19,445 bases of DNA from Pseudomonadota bacterium (GCA_021783385.1 JAJXTX010000025.1:1-19445); one strand, 5' to 3'. Positions 9,563-17,279 are shown, numbered from the stretch's first letter. Notes: generated by a model not told the origin, from the sequence alone. A program made the numbers and translations.

Positions 9563-10939
9563 TCAGTTGACCACCACGTAGCGGGTGCCGCCCTGATCGG
9601 CCACCAGCAGCACCAGCTGGCGCGGCTGCACGCCGGCCAGCCCGCGCAGCACGCGCAGGCTGGTGATGCGCTGGCTGCCCACGCCGACCAGCGCGTCGCC
9701 CACGCGCAGGCCCGCGCGCGCCGCCGCGCTGCCCGGCTGCACCGCGCTGATGGTGACGCCGTCGAAGCCGTTGCCGCGCTGTGACGGCGGCGGCTCGCTG
9801 AAGCGCACGCCGCGCAGCCGCGGGTCGAGCTGGCCGCCGTCGAGGCTGGGTCGCGGCTCCGCGCTCAGCGTGGCGTTGACCTGCCGCAGCTGGCCGTTGC
9901 GCAGCACGCCCAGCTGCAGCGCGCTGCCCAGCGGCAGCAGGCCCTCGGCATTGCGCAGCTGCTGGCCGTCGCGCAGCGGCTTGCCGTTGAGCGTGGTCAG
10001 GATATCGCCCGGCTGCAGACCGGCGCGGCCGGCGGCCGAGCCGCGGTCGACCGCGGTCACCACCACGCCGCTGGAGCTTTTCATGCCCAGCAGCTGCGCC
10101 ATGCGCGGCGTGATCGCCTGGGTCTGCACGCCGAGGCTGCCGCGCTCCACCTTGCCGTGCGCGATCAGCTGGCCCATCACCTCGCTGGTGAGGTCGCTGG
10201 GGATGGCAAAGCCGATACCGGCGCTGGCGCCCGAGGGCGAAAAGATCATCGAGTTGATGCCGACCAGCTGGCCGCGCAGGTTGACCAGCGCGCCGCCGGA
10301 GTTGCCGGGGTTGATCGAGGCGTCGGTCTGGATGAAGTTCTGGTAGTCGCTGCCGCCGAGGCCCGAGCGGCCCAGCGCCGACACGATGCCGGAGGTCACC
10401 GTCTGGCCCAGCCCGAACGGATCGCCCACCGCCACCACGTAGTCGCCCACGCGCAGCTTCGCCGAATTGGCCAGCGGCAGCGCGGTGAGGTGCTGCGCCG
10501 GAATCTGCACCACCGCCACGTCGGTGTCCGGATCGGTGCCGATCAGCTTGCCCTTGAAGCTGCGCCCGTCCTGCAGCGTCACCGTGATGTCGTCGGCGCC
10601 GCCCACCACGTGGTTGTTGGTCAGCACGTAGCCCCTGGCCGCGTCCACGATCACGCCCGAGCCCAGGCTCTGCTCCACCCGCTCCTGCGGCGTGGCCGGC
10701 AGGCCGAAGAACTGGCGCACCATCGGATCGTCGAAATACGGATCGCGCACCTGAACCCGCGTCTTGCTGGAGATGTTCACCACCGCCGGCGTCACGTGTT
10801 CCAGCATCGGCGCCAGCGACGGCATCGGCTGGCCGTCGGCCACCGGCGGCAGTGCCGCGCGGCTCGGGCTCGGCAGCGCGCCGAGCAGCAGGGCGAACAG
10901 TGCGCCGGTCAGCCAGCGGCGCGGTGGGCTCAGTGACAT
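9563..10939 (-). CDS. Do-family (DegQ/MucD-like) periplasmic serine endoprotease
   Basis: A 458-residue HtrA-type protease/chaperone of envelope quality control. A signal peptide covers about 1-28 (ending PSRA). The trypsin-like domain carries H110 (LTNNHVVGG), D140 (DPDTDVAVVQI) and S214 (NPGNSGGAL), the full catalytic triad. PDZ1 spans about 268-358 and PDZ2 about 372-456, giving the two-PDZ layout of DegP, DegQ and MucD. The loop before the active site lacks the long Gln-rich insert of DegP, so DegQ or MucD is the closer comparison. The start at 10939 is decided by GAGGAGG at 10946-10952, six bases upstream. It is divergent from the ribonucleotide reductase cluster. The PstS-LysM gene lies 218 bp downstream and probably has its own promoter. 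Confidence 0.93.
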   Translation of the reverse strand: MSLSPPRRWLTGALFALLLGALPSPSRAALPPVADGQPMPSLAPMLEHVTPAVVNISSKTRVQVRDPYFDDPMVRQFFGLPATPQERVEQSLGSGVIVDAARGYVLTNNHVVGGADDITVTLQDGRSFKGKLIGTDPDTDVAVVQIPAQHLTALPLANSAKLRVGDYVVAVGDPFGLGQTVTSGIVSALGRSGLGGSDYQNFIQTDASINPGNSGGALVNLRGQLVGINSMIFSPSGASAGIGFAIPSDLTSEVMGQLIAHGKVERGSLGVQTQAITPRMAQLLGMKSSSGVVVTAVDRGSAAGRAGLQPGDILTTLNGKPLRDGQQLRNAEGLLPLGSALQLGVLRNGQLRQVNATLSAEPRPSLDGGQLDPRLRGVRFSEPPPSQRGNGFDGVTISAVQPGSAAARAGLRVGDALVGVGSQRITSLRVLRGLAGVQPRQLVLLVADQGGTRYVVVN

Positions 10940-11288
10940 GCAGATCCTCCTCGGCAAATGGACAGCGCAGCTTCGACCGGCGACGCGCGCAACGGTTCCG
11001 CAGGCGACAAACCTGCGTCGGGCACTTTACATCCGGGGGCGGCGCGGGTAGTTTGCCTATCCGATAGCAACCACAACATCTTGTGTGCAGGCGCCAGCCG
11101 CCAAACTAGCGCTGGTGCCGAACCCAGCGGTCTTGCCAGGGGGAGTCGTTGTCATCGCAAGCGCGGAACGCGGCCCGGCAGGCCATCCCGCGGGCCGCTC
11201 GGCCGTCACCCCTGCCGCATCAGCAACGACGTCGTTCCACATAAAAACAACGGAGGCCGCAAGGCCGCACCGGGAGGTCAGGAAGCCT
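10940..11288. other. Divergent intergenic region, protease / ribonucleotide reductase
   Basis: These 349 bases hold the promoters of two divergent genes. I see a 12-bp perfect palindrome AACGACGTCGTT at 11225-11236, 52 bases before the reductase start, which could be a regulator site. An AT-rich ACATAAAAACAA follows. I found no NrdR-box pair and no cobalamin riboswitch by eye. The reductase reading frame extends back to 11085, but this part has no family similarity. Confidence 0.4.
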
Positions 11289-13451
11289 ATGAGCACAGCG
11301 CGTGCACCAGCCACCAATCCAGCCATGAATCGTGATGCCGCCGTGGAGATTCCGCTGCAACCCGCGTCCTACGACATCTGGGACAAGAAGTACCGCCTCA
11401 AGGCGAAGTCCGGCGAGCCGGTCGACGCCACCATCGACGACACCTACCAGCGCGTGGCGCGCGCGCTGTCCGAGGTGGAGGCCAGCGACGAGCTGCGCCA
11501 GCACTGGTTCGAGCGCTTCCTGTGGGCGCTGCGCCGCGGCGCGATTCCCGCCGGCCGCATCACCTCCAATGCCGGCGCGCTGGCGCACAAGCCGGCCACC
11601 AGCACGATCAACTGCACCGTCTCGGGCACCATCCGCGACTCGATGGACGACATCCTGGAGAAGGTGCACGAGGCCGGCCTCACGCTGAAGGCGGGCTGCG
11701 GCATCGGCTACGAATTCTCCACGCTGCGTCCGCGCGGCGCGTACGTCTCCGGCGCCGGCGCGTACACCAGCGGCCCGCTGTCGTTCATGGATATCTACGA
11801 CAAGATGTGCTTCACCGTGTCCTCCGCCGGCGGCCGCCGCGGTGCGCAGATGGGCACCTTCGACATCAGCCATCCGGACGCCAAGGAGTTCATCCGCGCC
11901 AAGCGCGAGGACGGCCGGCTGCGCCAGTTCAACCTCAGCCTGCTGATCACCGACGGCTTCATGGACGCGGTGGAAAACGACCGCGACTGGCCGCTGGTGT
12001 ATCCGGTGCACGTGAAGGAACAGCACGAGATCGACCTCGCCGACCCCACCAAGGTGGTCTGGCGCGAATGGCCCACGCACGAGAACTACGTCGACCGCGA
12101 GGACGGCCTGGTCGCCTGCAAGATCTACAGCCACATCCGCGCGCGGCACCTGTGGGACATGATCATGGTGTCCACCTACGACTACGCCGAGCCCGGTTTC
12201 ATCCTGATCGACAAGGTCAACGAGATGAACAACAACTGGTGGTGCGAGCACATCCGCGCCACCAACCCGTGCGGCGAGCAGCCGCTGCCGCCGTACGGCT
12301 CGTGCCTGCTCGGCTCGATCAACCTCACCACCTTCGTGCGCGACCCGTTCGGGCCGAAGGCGCGCTTCGACTGGGACGAGTACCGCGAGGTGGTGAAGGT
12401 GTTCACCCGCATGCTCGACAACGTGGTCGAGATCAACGGCCTGCCGCTGCCGCAGCAGCGCCACGAGATCGAATCCAAGCGCCGCCACGGCATGGGCTTC
12501 CTCGGCCTGGGTTCCACGCTCACCATGCTCAAGTACCGCTACGGCACGCCCGACGCGGTGGCGTTCACCGAGGAAGTGTCGCGCGAGCTGGCGGTGGCCG
12601 GCTGGGAGATGGCGCTGGAGCTGGCGAAGGAAAAAGGCCCGGCGCCGATCCTCGCGCAGGACTTCACCGTCACCGGCGACATGCTGCGCAAGCGCCCGGA
12701 GATGGTCGCCGACGGCTACAAGGTGGGCGACCGCATTCCCGGCCGCGTGCTGCACGCGAAGTACAGCCGCTACATGCAGCGCATCGCCACGGTGGCGCCG
12801 AACCTGGTGGCCGAGCTGGCCGAAGTGGGCGCGCGCTTCACCCACCACAGCTCGATCGCGCCCACCGGCACCATCAGCCTGAGTCTGGCCAACAACGCCA
12901 GCAACGGCATCGAACCCAGCTTCGCGCACAGCTATTCGCGCAACGTGATCCGCGAGGGCAAGAAGTCGAAGGAGAAGGTCGAGGTGCTCAGCTACGAGCT
13001 GCTCGCCTACCGCGCGCTGATCAACGCCGAGGCCAAGGCGTTCACCGACGAGCCGGCCAATCAGCTGCCGGCGTACTTCGTCGCCGCCGACGACATCAGC
13101 CCGAAGGAGCACGTGGACATCCAGGCCGCCTCGCAGAAATGGATCGACTCGTCCATCTCCAAGACCGCCAACGTGCCCACCGACTACCCCTACGAAGACT
13201 TCAAGGACATCTACTTCTACGCGTACAAGCAGGGCCTGAAAGGGTGCACCACCTTCCGCTTCAACCCCGCCGCGTTCCAGGGCGTGCTGGTGAAAGAGGC
13301 CGACCTTGAAAGCACCCTCTACCGCTTCGAGTTGGAGGACGGTAGTGTTGTCGAACTGAAAGGCAACGAGCAGGTGGAGTACGACGGCGAGATGCATTCG
13401 GCCGCCAACCTGTTCGATGCCTTGAAGGAAGGCTACTACGGCAAGTTCTGA
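11289..13451 (+). CDS. nrdJ: Adenosylcobalamin-dependent (class II) ribonucleotide reductase, catalytic subunit NrdJa
   Basis: A 720-residue enzyme that reduces ribonucleotides to deoxyribonucleotides with a radical made from coenzyme B12, needing neither oxygen nor a NrdB subunit. The cysteines expected at the active site are visible: C328 in NPCGEQ (thiyl radical, with N326 and E330), and C109 (INCTVSGT) with C339 (GSCLLGSINL) as the redox pair. GCGIGYEFSTLRPRGA (136-151) and KGCTTFRFNP (C653) are typical NrdJ blocks. The protein ends without the usual cysteine-rich tail, which is encoded separately in nrdJb, as in the split NrdJa/NrdJb of Pseudomonas aeruginosa. The start at 11289 has AGGAAG five bases upstream; the open frame upstream shows no conserved sequence. 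A histone H1-like gene lies between the two halves. Confidence 0.95.
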   Translation: MSTARAPATNPAMNRDAAVEIPLQPASYDIWDKKYRLKAKSGEPVDATIDDTYQRVARALSEVEASDELRQHWFERFLWALRRGAIPAGRITSNAGALAHKPATSTINCTVSGTIRDSMDDILEKVHEAGLTLKAGCGIGYEFSTLRPRGAYVSGAGAYTSGPLSFMDIYDKMCFTVSSAGGRRGAQMGTFDISHPDAKEFIRAKREDGRLRQFNLSLLITDGFMDAVENDRDWPLVYPVHVKEQHEIDLADPTKVVWREWPTHENYVDREDGLVACKIYSHIRARHLWDMIMVSTYDYAEPGFILIDKVNEMNNNWWCEHIRATNPCGEQPLPPYGSCLLGSINLTTFVRDPFGPKARFDWDEYREVVKVFTRMLDNVVEINGLPLPQQRHEIESKRRHGMGFLGLGSTLTMLKYRYGTPDAVAFTEEVSRELAVAGWEMALELAKEKGPAPILAQDFTVTGDMLRKRPEMVADGYKVGDRIPGRVLHAKYSRYMQRIATVAPNLVAELAEVGARFTHHSSIAPTGTISLSLANNASNGIEPSFAHSYSRNVIREGKKSKEKVEVLSYELLAYRALINAEAKAFTDEPANQLPAYFVAADDISPKEHVDIQAASQKWIDSSISKTANVPTDYPYEDFKDIYFYAYKQGLKGCTTFRFNPAAFQGVLVKEADLESTLYRFELEDGSVVELKGNEQVEYDGEMHSAANLFDALKEGYYGKF

Positions 13452-13498
13452 GGCCTCCTCGCGGTGCGGAGGCAAGCCTCGCAGCAGGCCTGAAACGT

Positions 13499-13518
13499 CG
13501 CACGCCGCGTGGCGTGCG
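13499..13518 (+). other. Short hairpin between nrdJa and the H1-like gene
   Basis: CGCACGCC and GGCGTGCG pair perfectly around a GCGT loop, 37 bases before the H1-like start codon. No T run follows, so it is unlikely to terminate fully; it may modulate read-through or protect the nrdJa transcript end. Confidence 0.4.
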
Positions 13519-13554
13519 GCCCATTCAAGTTGTCCACCGGAGGGGAGTCACACC

Positions 13555-14133
13555 ATGTCCATCGATACCGAAGTTGCAGCCACCGTCGTACCCACCACCA
13601 CCGAAGTGCCCGTCGTCGCGGTGCCGGCGATGCCCGCACCGATGCCGGCTGCTTCCGCAGCGGCACCGAAGAGCAAGCCGGCGGTGAAGAAGGTCGCCGC
13701 GAAGAAAGCCGCGCCCAAGAAGGCGGCAGCGAAGAAAGCGGCTCCGAAAAAGGCCGCCGCCAAGAAAGCCGCAAAGAAGGCTGCGCCGAAAAAGGCTGCC
13801 GCCAAGAAAGCGGTAAAGAAGGCCGTCAAGAAGGCCGCCGTCGCCAGGAAGGCGGTGAAGAAGGCGGTCAAGAAGGTTGCCGCCAAGGCCAAGAAGGCCG
13901 TGAAGAAGGTCGCAAAGAAGGTCAGCAGCAAGAAGACGGCCGCCAAGAAGGCCGCGCCGAAAAAGGCGGCAGTCAAGAAGTCCGCCAGCACCAAGAAAGG
14001 TGCAAGCACCAAAAAGGGTGCAAGCAAGAAAGCCGTCGCCAAGACGGCCAAGAGGTCCACTGCCAGCAAGAAGGCGGCGGTGAAGTCGGCGAAGAAACCC
14101 GCCGCCAGGAAAGCCGCCGCAAAAAAGAAGTAA
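13555..14133 (+). CDS. Histone H1-like Lys/Ala-rich DNA-binding protein
   Basis: A 192-residue low-complexity protein. Residues 1-40 are Val/Pro/Thr/Ala-rich and nearly free of charge; from about 41 to the end it is almost only Lys and Ala, with units such as AAKKAAPKK repeated in tandem, and a Ser/Thr-Lys section at 146-165. This composition matches bacterial H1-like proteins (AlgP-type tails), which bind DNA without sequence specificity and compact the nucleoid. GGAGGGGAG lies just upstream of the ATG (13539-13547), an unusually strong ribosome-binding site. It lies 103 bp after nrdJa and 135 bp before nrdJb, all on the same strand, so co-transcription is possible. The repetitive DNA makes the length prone to change by slippage and could also be misassembled. 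Confidence 0.88.
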   Translation: MSIDTEVAATVVPTTTEVPVVAVPAMPAPMPAASAAAPKSKPAVKKVAAKKAAPKKAAAKKAAPKKAAAKKAAKKAAPKKAAAKKAVKKAVKKAAVARKAVKKAVKKVAAKAKKAVKKVAKKVSSKKTAAKKAAPKKAAVKKSASTKKGASTKKGASKKAVAKTAKRSTASKKAAVKSAKKPAARKAAAKKK

Positions 14134-14141
14134 GCCGCACC

Positions 14142-14174
14142 GCCGCCAGCCCGGCCGTGCGCCGGGCTGGCGGC
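14142..14174 (+). terminator. Strong hairpin after the H1-like gene
   Basis: A perfect 14-bp stem (14142-14155 with 14161-14174) and a five-base loop lie nine bases after the H1-like stop. There is no T run, only CTCCTGCCG, so it may act as a partial terminator or as a 3' stabiliser within the nrdJa-H1-nrdJb transcript. Confidence 0.5.
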
Positions 14175-14268
14175 CTCCTGCCGCGCCGCCCGGCGCGTGA
14201 CACGCGACACCGTGCCGGCTGAGCCCATCGCCGCACCGCACCTACACACACAAGAAGAAGCGAACGCC

Positions 14269-15033
14269 ATGTCCATCAAGATCGACCAGAAGATCACCGG
14301 CTACAACGTGGTCAAGCCCGAAGACAAGGTTGCCGCCACCCCGGTCGCCCCCGCCGCGGCGAAGGAGCCACGGCAGGCCGAAGTGATCCAGATGCACGAG
14401 AGTGTCGAGCGGCCGGAAACCCTGGTCGGCTCCACCTTCAAGGTCAAGTCGCCGCTGTTCGAGCACGCGCTGTACGTCACCATCAACGACATCGTGCTCA
14501 ACGCCGGCACCAGGCACGAGCAGCGCCGCCCGTTCGAGATCTTCATCAACTCGAAGAACATGGACCACTTCCAGTGGATCGTGGCGCTCACCCGCCTGAT
14601 GTCCGCCGTGTTCCGCAAGGGCGGCGACGTCACCTTCATCGTTGAAGAGCTGAAAGCGGTGTTCGACCCGCGCGGCGGCTACTTCAAGGCCGGCGGCGTG
14701 TACATGCCCAGCATCGTCGCCGAGATCGGCGCGGTGATCGAGCAGCACATGAAGAACATCGGCCTGATCCATGCCCCGGAGATGGACGACGCCACGCGCA
14801 AGCTGATCGCCGAGAAGCGCGCCGCGTACGAGGCGGCCGGTGCAAAAAAAAACTCTGACCCCGCCGTAGGAGCGCACCCTGTGCGCGACGCCTCCGCCGC
14901 AGCTTCCAGCGACACCGAATCCTCCGGCTTCCCGCCCGGGGCCACCCTGTGCGCCAAGTGCAACACGCAGGCGCTGGTGCTGATGGACGGGTGTCAGACG
15001 TGTCTGAATTGTGGGTATTCGAAGTGCGGGTGA
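14269..15033 (+). CDS. nrdJb: NrdJb, TSCPD-domain and redox-tail subunit of class II ribonucleotide reductase
   Basis: A 254-residue partner of NrdJa. Residues about 55-165 are a TSCPD-type domain (YVTINDIVLNAGTRHEQRR, PFEIFINSKNMDH, and LMSAVFRKGGD leading into FIVEELKAVF). The C-terminal tail has C228, C231, C242, C245, C248 and C253, ending CLNCGYSKCG; in single-chain NrdJ proteins this cysteine module binds zinc and passes electrons to the active-site cysteines. The split therefore puts the re-reducing tail on a separate polypeptide. The start at 14269 follows AAGAAG; the open frame runs back to 14197 through the hairpin region without conservation. The linker at about 191-215 is odd: it is encoded by a nine-A run and a REP-like sequence, described separately. 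Confidence 0.9.
   Translation: MSIKIDQKITGYNVVKPEDKVAATPVAPAAAKEPRQAEVIQMHESVERPETLVGSTFKVKSPLFEHALYVTINDIVLNAGTRHEQRRPFEIFINSKNMDHFQWIVALTRLMSAVFRKGGDVTFIVEELKAVFDPRGGYFKAGGVYMPSIVAEIGAVIEQHMKNIGLIHAPEMDDATRKLIAEKRAAYEAAGAKKNSDPAVGAHPVRDASAAASSDTESSGFPPGATLCAKCNTQALVLMDGCQTCLNCGYSKCG
14844..14889 (+). repeat. REP-like sequence inside the nrdJb linker
   Basis: Nine A (14844-14852) run into ACTCTGACCCC, the exact reverse complement of the GGGGTCAGAGT found at 17172-17182. Next comes GTAGGAGCGCACCCTGTGCG (from 14866), whose core GCGCAC-CCT-GTGCGC is a perfect hairpin. Sequences of this GTAGGAGCGCAC...GTGCGCGA form are, from memory, frequent intergenic repeats in xanthomonads and pseudomonads. 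Here it is translated in frame as VGAHPVRD (residues 200-207). Confidence 0.6.
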
Positions 15034-15096
15034 GCGTCTCAGCGTATGAGCACGGCCGAGTTCATATTTGCGTAAGGCTCCATCTACGGAAGAAAA

Positions 15097-16140
15097 ATGA
15101 ACTTTGATATTGCTCTGCCAGACATATCATTTGTCCCGCGCGAGTCGCGGCTATCTGATCCGCCCAAGTTGACGAATTTCGAGCTTCCCCTGAGGCATGC
15201 GTCCTTTTTTTCTGGGATAGGCGGGTTTGACCTAGGGATGGGACGTGCAGGAATAACAACTGTATCGTTTTGCGAAAAGAAAAAGTTTTGCCGTGAAGTA
15301 CTGGCCGAACATTGGCCGCGTATACCGCTTTTTGAGGATGTTAAAAGTGTCAAGCCAGAAGAAATTCCCGAGGCGGAAATCTGGACCGCAGGCTTTCCTT
15401 GCCAAGATCTATCGCTTGCGCGAATGGGCCCTAGAGAGGGACTCAAGGGAGCCCAGTCTGGTCTTTTCCACGACTTCGCGACATTGGTTGATGTCCGTCG
15501 GCCAAAAATTGTTGTCCTCGAAAATGTTCACGGCCTTCTTACTAGCCACCGAGGACGAGACTTCGCTATCGTACTCAAGACGCTGGATGAGCTCGGGTAT
15601 GGCGTGGCGTGGCGAGTGTTTAACAGCCAATATTTCGGAATTCCCCAGTCACGCAAGCGAGTCTATGTTGTTGCCGTGCATCGAGATCCAATCAGTGCCG
15701 GAAAAATACTTTTTGAGCCCGAATGCTGCAACGGGAATTCTGCGGAGAGTGGACAGGATGGGAAGAAATCTCCCAGTCTCTTTCAGAGAATCCTTGGAAA
15801 TACTGTCAAAGGGCCGCTAGTCAAAGCCAGAGCCCATTGCATTTATGCGGAGTCAGCCCGGCACACAGGTACGGACTGGAGCAGAAACTACGCTTGGTAT
15901 CCTGATGGTCGTGTACGCAGATTCACGCCAGAAGAGGTGGAAAGAATCCAAGGTTTCCCGGCCGGTTGGACGGACGTGTCCGTGTCCCAAAAGGACGATC
16001 CTGATAGCGCACGCTATCACGCTGTGGGCAACTCCGTAACGCCAGCTGTCGCATATTGGTTAGGTCGTCGGCTGGCGACTCAGCTGCGCGCAGATAGGCC
16101 TACTGAAATGAAGCCGGGGGCGACCAGTGGCAATAGTTGA
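15097..16140 (+). CDS. C5-cytosine DNA methyltransferase
   Basis: A 347-residue methyltransferase that moves a methyl group from S-adenosylmethionine to carbon 5 of cytosine in a target sequence. The motifs appear in order: I, FSGIGGFDLG (38-47); IV, GFPCQDLS with catalytic C102; VI, ENV (142-144); VIII, QSRKR (184-188); IX, RRFTPEEVERIQGFP (274-288); X, GNSVTP (311-316). The target-recognition region between VIII and IX (about 195-270) is short, which suits a single target of a type II system; the target cannot be read from sequence. The start ATG has GGAAG at 15088-15092. GC content is near one half, far below the neighbours, indicating transfer. The downstream nuclease gene overlaps its end by 14 bases. 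Confidence 0.95.
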   Translation: MNFDIALPDISFVPRESRLSDPPKLTNFELPLRHASFFSGIGGFDLGMGRAGITTVSFCEKKKFCREVLAEHWPRIPLFEDVKSVKPEEIPEAEIWTAGFPCQDLSLARMGPREGLKGAQSGLFHDFATLVDVRRPKIVVLENVHGLLTSHRGRDFAIVLKTLDELGYGVAWRVFNSQYFGIPQSRKRVYVVAVHRDPISAGKILFEPECCNGNSAESGQDGKKSPSLFQRILGNTVKGPLVKARAHCIYAESARHTGTDWSRNYAWYPDGRVRRFTPEEVERIQGFPAGWTDVSVSQKDDPDSARYHAVGNSVTPAVAYWLGRRLATQLRADRPTEMKPGATSGNS

Positions 16141-17128
16141 TATTCGCTGGCGACCGAGCGGCGGGCGTGGCGAATATGAGCATGTTCCTAGCAATATTCT
16201 CCTGGGCCGGAGGATGCATGTCGAATCAGTATCCGTTCCTGGTGTTGTGATTGAGACAGATGTCTCCGGCTTGATCCGGGACGGGAAACCTCGACTCCGA
16301 CGTGCGAATCCAAATGATCGGACTCGACTAAACGTTTCATCTTTGATCGCGGCGCTTGCACTCTTGCCAGATCCTATTCGTGAGGATCGCGGTGTCGTGA
16401 AGCTCCCTCTCAGAGAAAAGTCCTACGTGATTAAATCAATGACATTTGATGTCAATACTAATTACGCTGGTGTAGCGATCTGCACTCCGCTGACGCTTAA
16501 AATATTGCATGACTCGTCTGAGCTTGATCTCTGTGGTAGGCTGCAGCGAATTCGGGCGTTAATGCAAGACGAGGATCTGCCCCAAGAAGCGGCTCCATTG
16601 TTTCAAAAATATGCTCTTCTTGTGCGTCAAGGGGATGCGTCATCGGAGCTTCGTAAGACTTCGAATGAGATTTTGGCCTTACTCGGGGAGTGGCCTGCTG
16701 TCCAGGCTAAGCTCGATGCCCCAAGTGACACTGTCGTTGCTGATCCGCCATCTGCCGCAGAAGGAGTCAATATTGCTCTGGATGAGTTGGGGATCGATGA
16801 GACGAAGAGAAAGCTCAGATCTCATTATCGGCTAGAGCGAAGCCGAAAAATTCGGGCCGCAAAGGTAGCCTATTTCAAAGAGACGGCGGGCTCTATCTAT
16901 TGCGAAAATTGCAGCTTTAACTTTGAGGCGAAGTACGGGGCGAGAGGCGGCGACTTCATTGAGGTACATCACAAAGTCCCTCTCGCGGCTGTTCTACCCA
17001 ACACCATTACATATCTGTCGGACCTAGTTTTACTGTGTTCCAATTGCCATCGTATTGTGCATAGGCGCAGACCAGATCTGGACATTTATGAGCTCGCGTC
17101 AATAACAAGTCCGCGCTGGGATTTTTGA
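16127..17128 (+). CDS. HNH endonuclease, probable restriction enzyme partner of the methyltransferase
   Basis: A 333-residue protein starting at a GTG (16127) that lies inside the methyltransferase gene, with GGGGG six bases upstream, a layout typical of translational coupling. The C-terminal region (about 255-315) is an HNH domain: C259/C262 and C304/C307 should hold a structural zinc, H281-H282 (EVHHKVPL) and N306/H308 (CSNCH) supply the catalytic site, with H312 after it. The spacing is like McrA-type HNH nucleases. Residues 1-250 are not a domain I recognise; they may recognise DNA. Given the overlap with a C5-methyltransferase, a type II restriction enzyme is the best reading; a methylation-dependent (type IV) nuclease is the alternative, though it would be toxic beside its own methylase. 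GC content is as low as in the methyltransferase gene. Confidence 0.8.
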   Translation: MAIVDIRWRPSGGRGEYEHVPSNILLGRRMHVESVSVPGVVIETDVSGLIRDGKPRLRRANPNDRTRLNVSSLIAALALLPDPIREDRGVVKLPLREKSYVIKSMTFDVNTNYAGVAICTPLTLKILHDSSELDLCGRLQRIRALMQDEDLPQEAAPLFQKYALLVRQGDASSELRKTSNEILALLGEWPAVQAKLDAPSDTVVADPPSAAEGVNIALDELGIDETKRKLRSHYRLERSRKIRAAKVAYFKETAGSIYCENCSFNFEAKYGARGGDFIEVHHKVPLAAVLPNTITYLSDLVLLCSNCHRIVHRRRPDLDIYELASITSPRWDF

Positions 17129-17171
17129 CTCCGAAAACAGGAGAGCGAAAACAGAAAAATAGAAAAATACA

Positions 17172-17221
17172 GGGGTCAGAGTGCACTTTATTTGGCGAAA
17201 ACCCGGGTCAGAGTGCACTTT
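17172..17221 (+). repeat. Two direct copies of a REP-like motif
   Basis: GGGTCAGAGTGCACTTT occurs at 17173-17189 and again at 17205-17221, a period of 32 bases, just after the nuclease gene. An 11-base part of the motif is present in inverse orientation inside nrdJb (14852-14862). Motifs of this kind recur as short dispersed repeats in xanthomonad intergenic regions (from memory). The preceding 40 bases are A-rich. Confidence 0.65.
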
Positions 17222-17279
17222 TAGAAAGTCGTCTCTGATGGAAAATCAAGTACGGCATAAGCAGGGTCAGGTCCCGCCG

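Noticed and set aside
10940..11288. Cobalamin riboswitch or NrdR boxes before nrdJa
   Set aside because: I looked for a B12-box-like sequence and paired NrdR sites and saw none convincing; only a 12-bp palindrome is present.
11220..13475. 751-codon minus-strand open frame opposite nrdJa
   Set aside because: It is a shadow of the class II reductase, whose active-site motifs fix the coding strand.
13525..14297. Minus-strand frames opposite the H1-like gene (Leu/Gly- or Phe/Ala-rich, membrane-like)
   Set aside because: Reverse reading of Lys/Ala codons gives Phe/Leu/Ala/Gly by necessity; the strong ribosome-binding site and composition favour the plus strand.
15097..16140. Orphan regulatory methylase rather than part of a restriction system
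   Set aside because: The overlapping, translationally coupled HNH nuclease with the same low GC argues for a restriction-modification pair.
17172..17221. CRISPR array from the 32-base repeat period after the nuclease gene
   Set aside because: There are only two short copies, with a 15-base gap and no further units or cas genes; this fits REP-like repeats.
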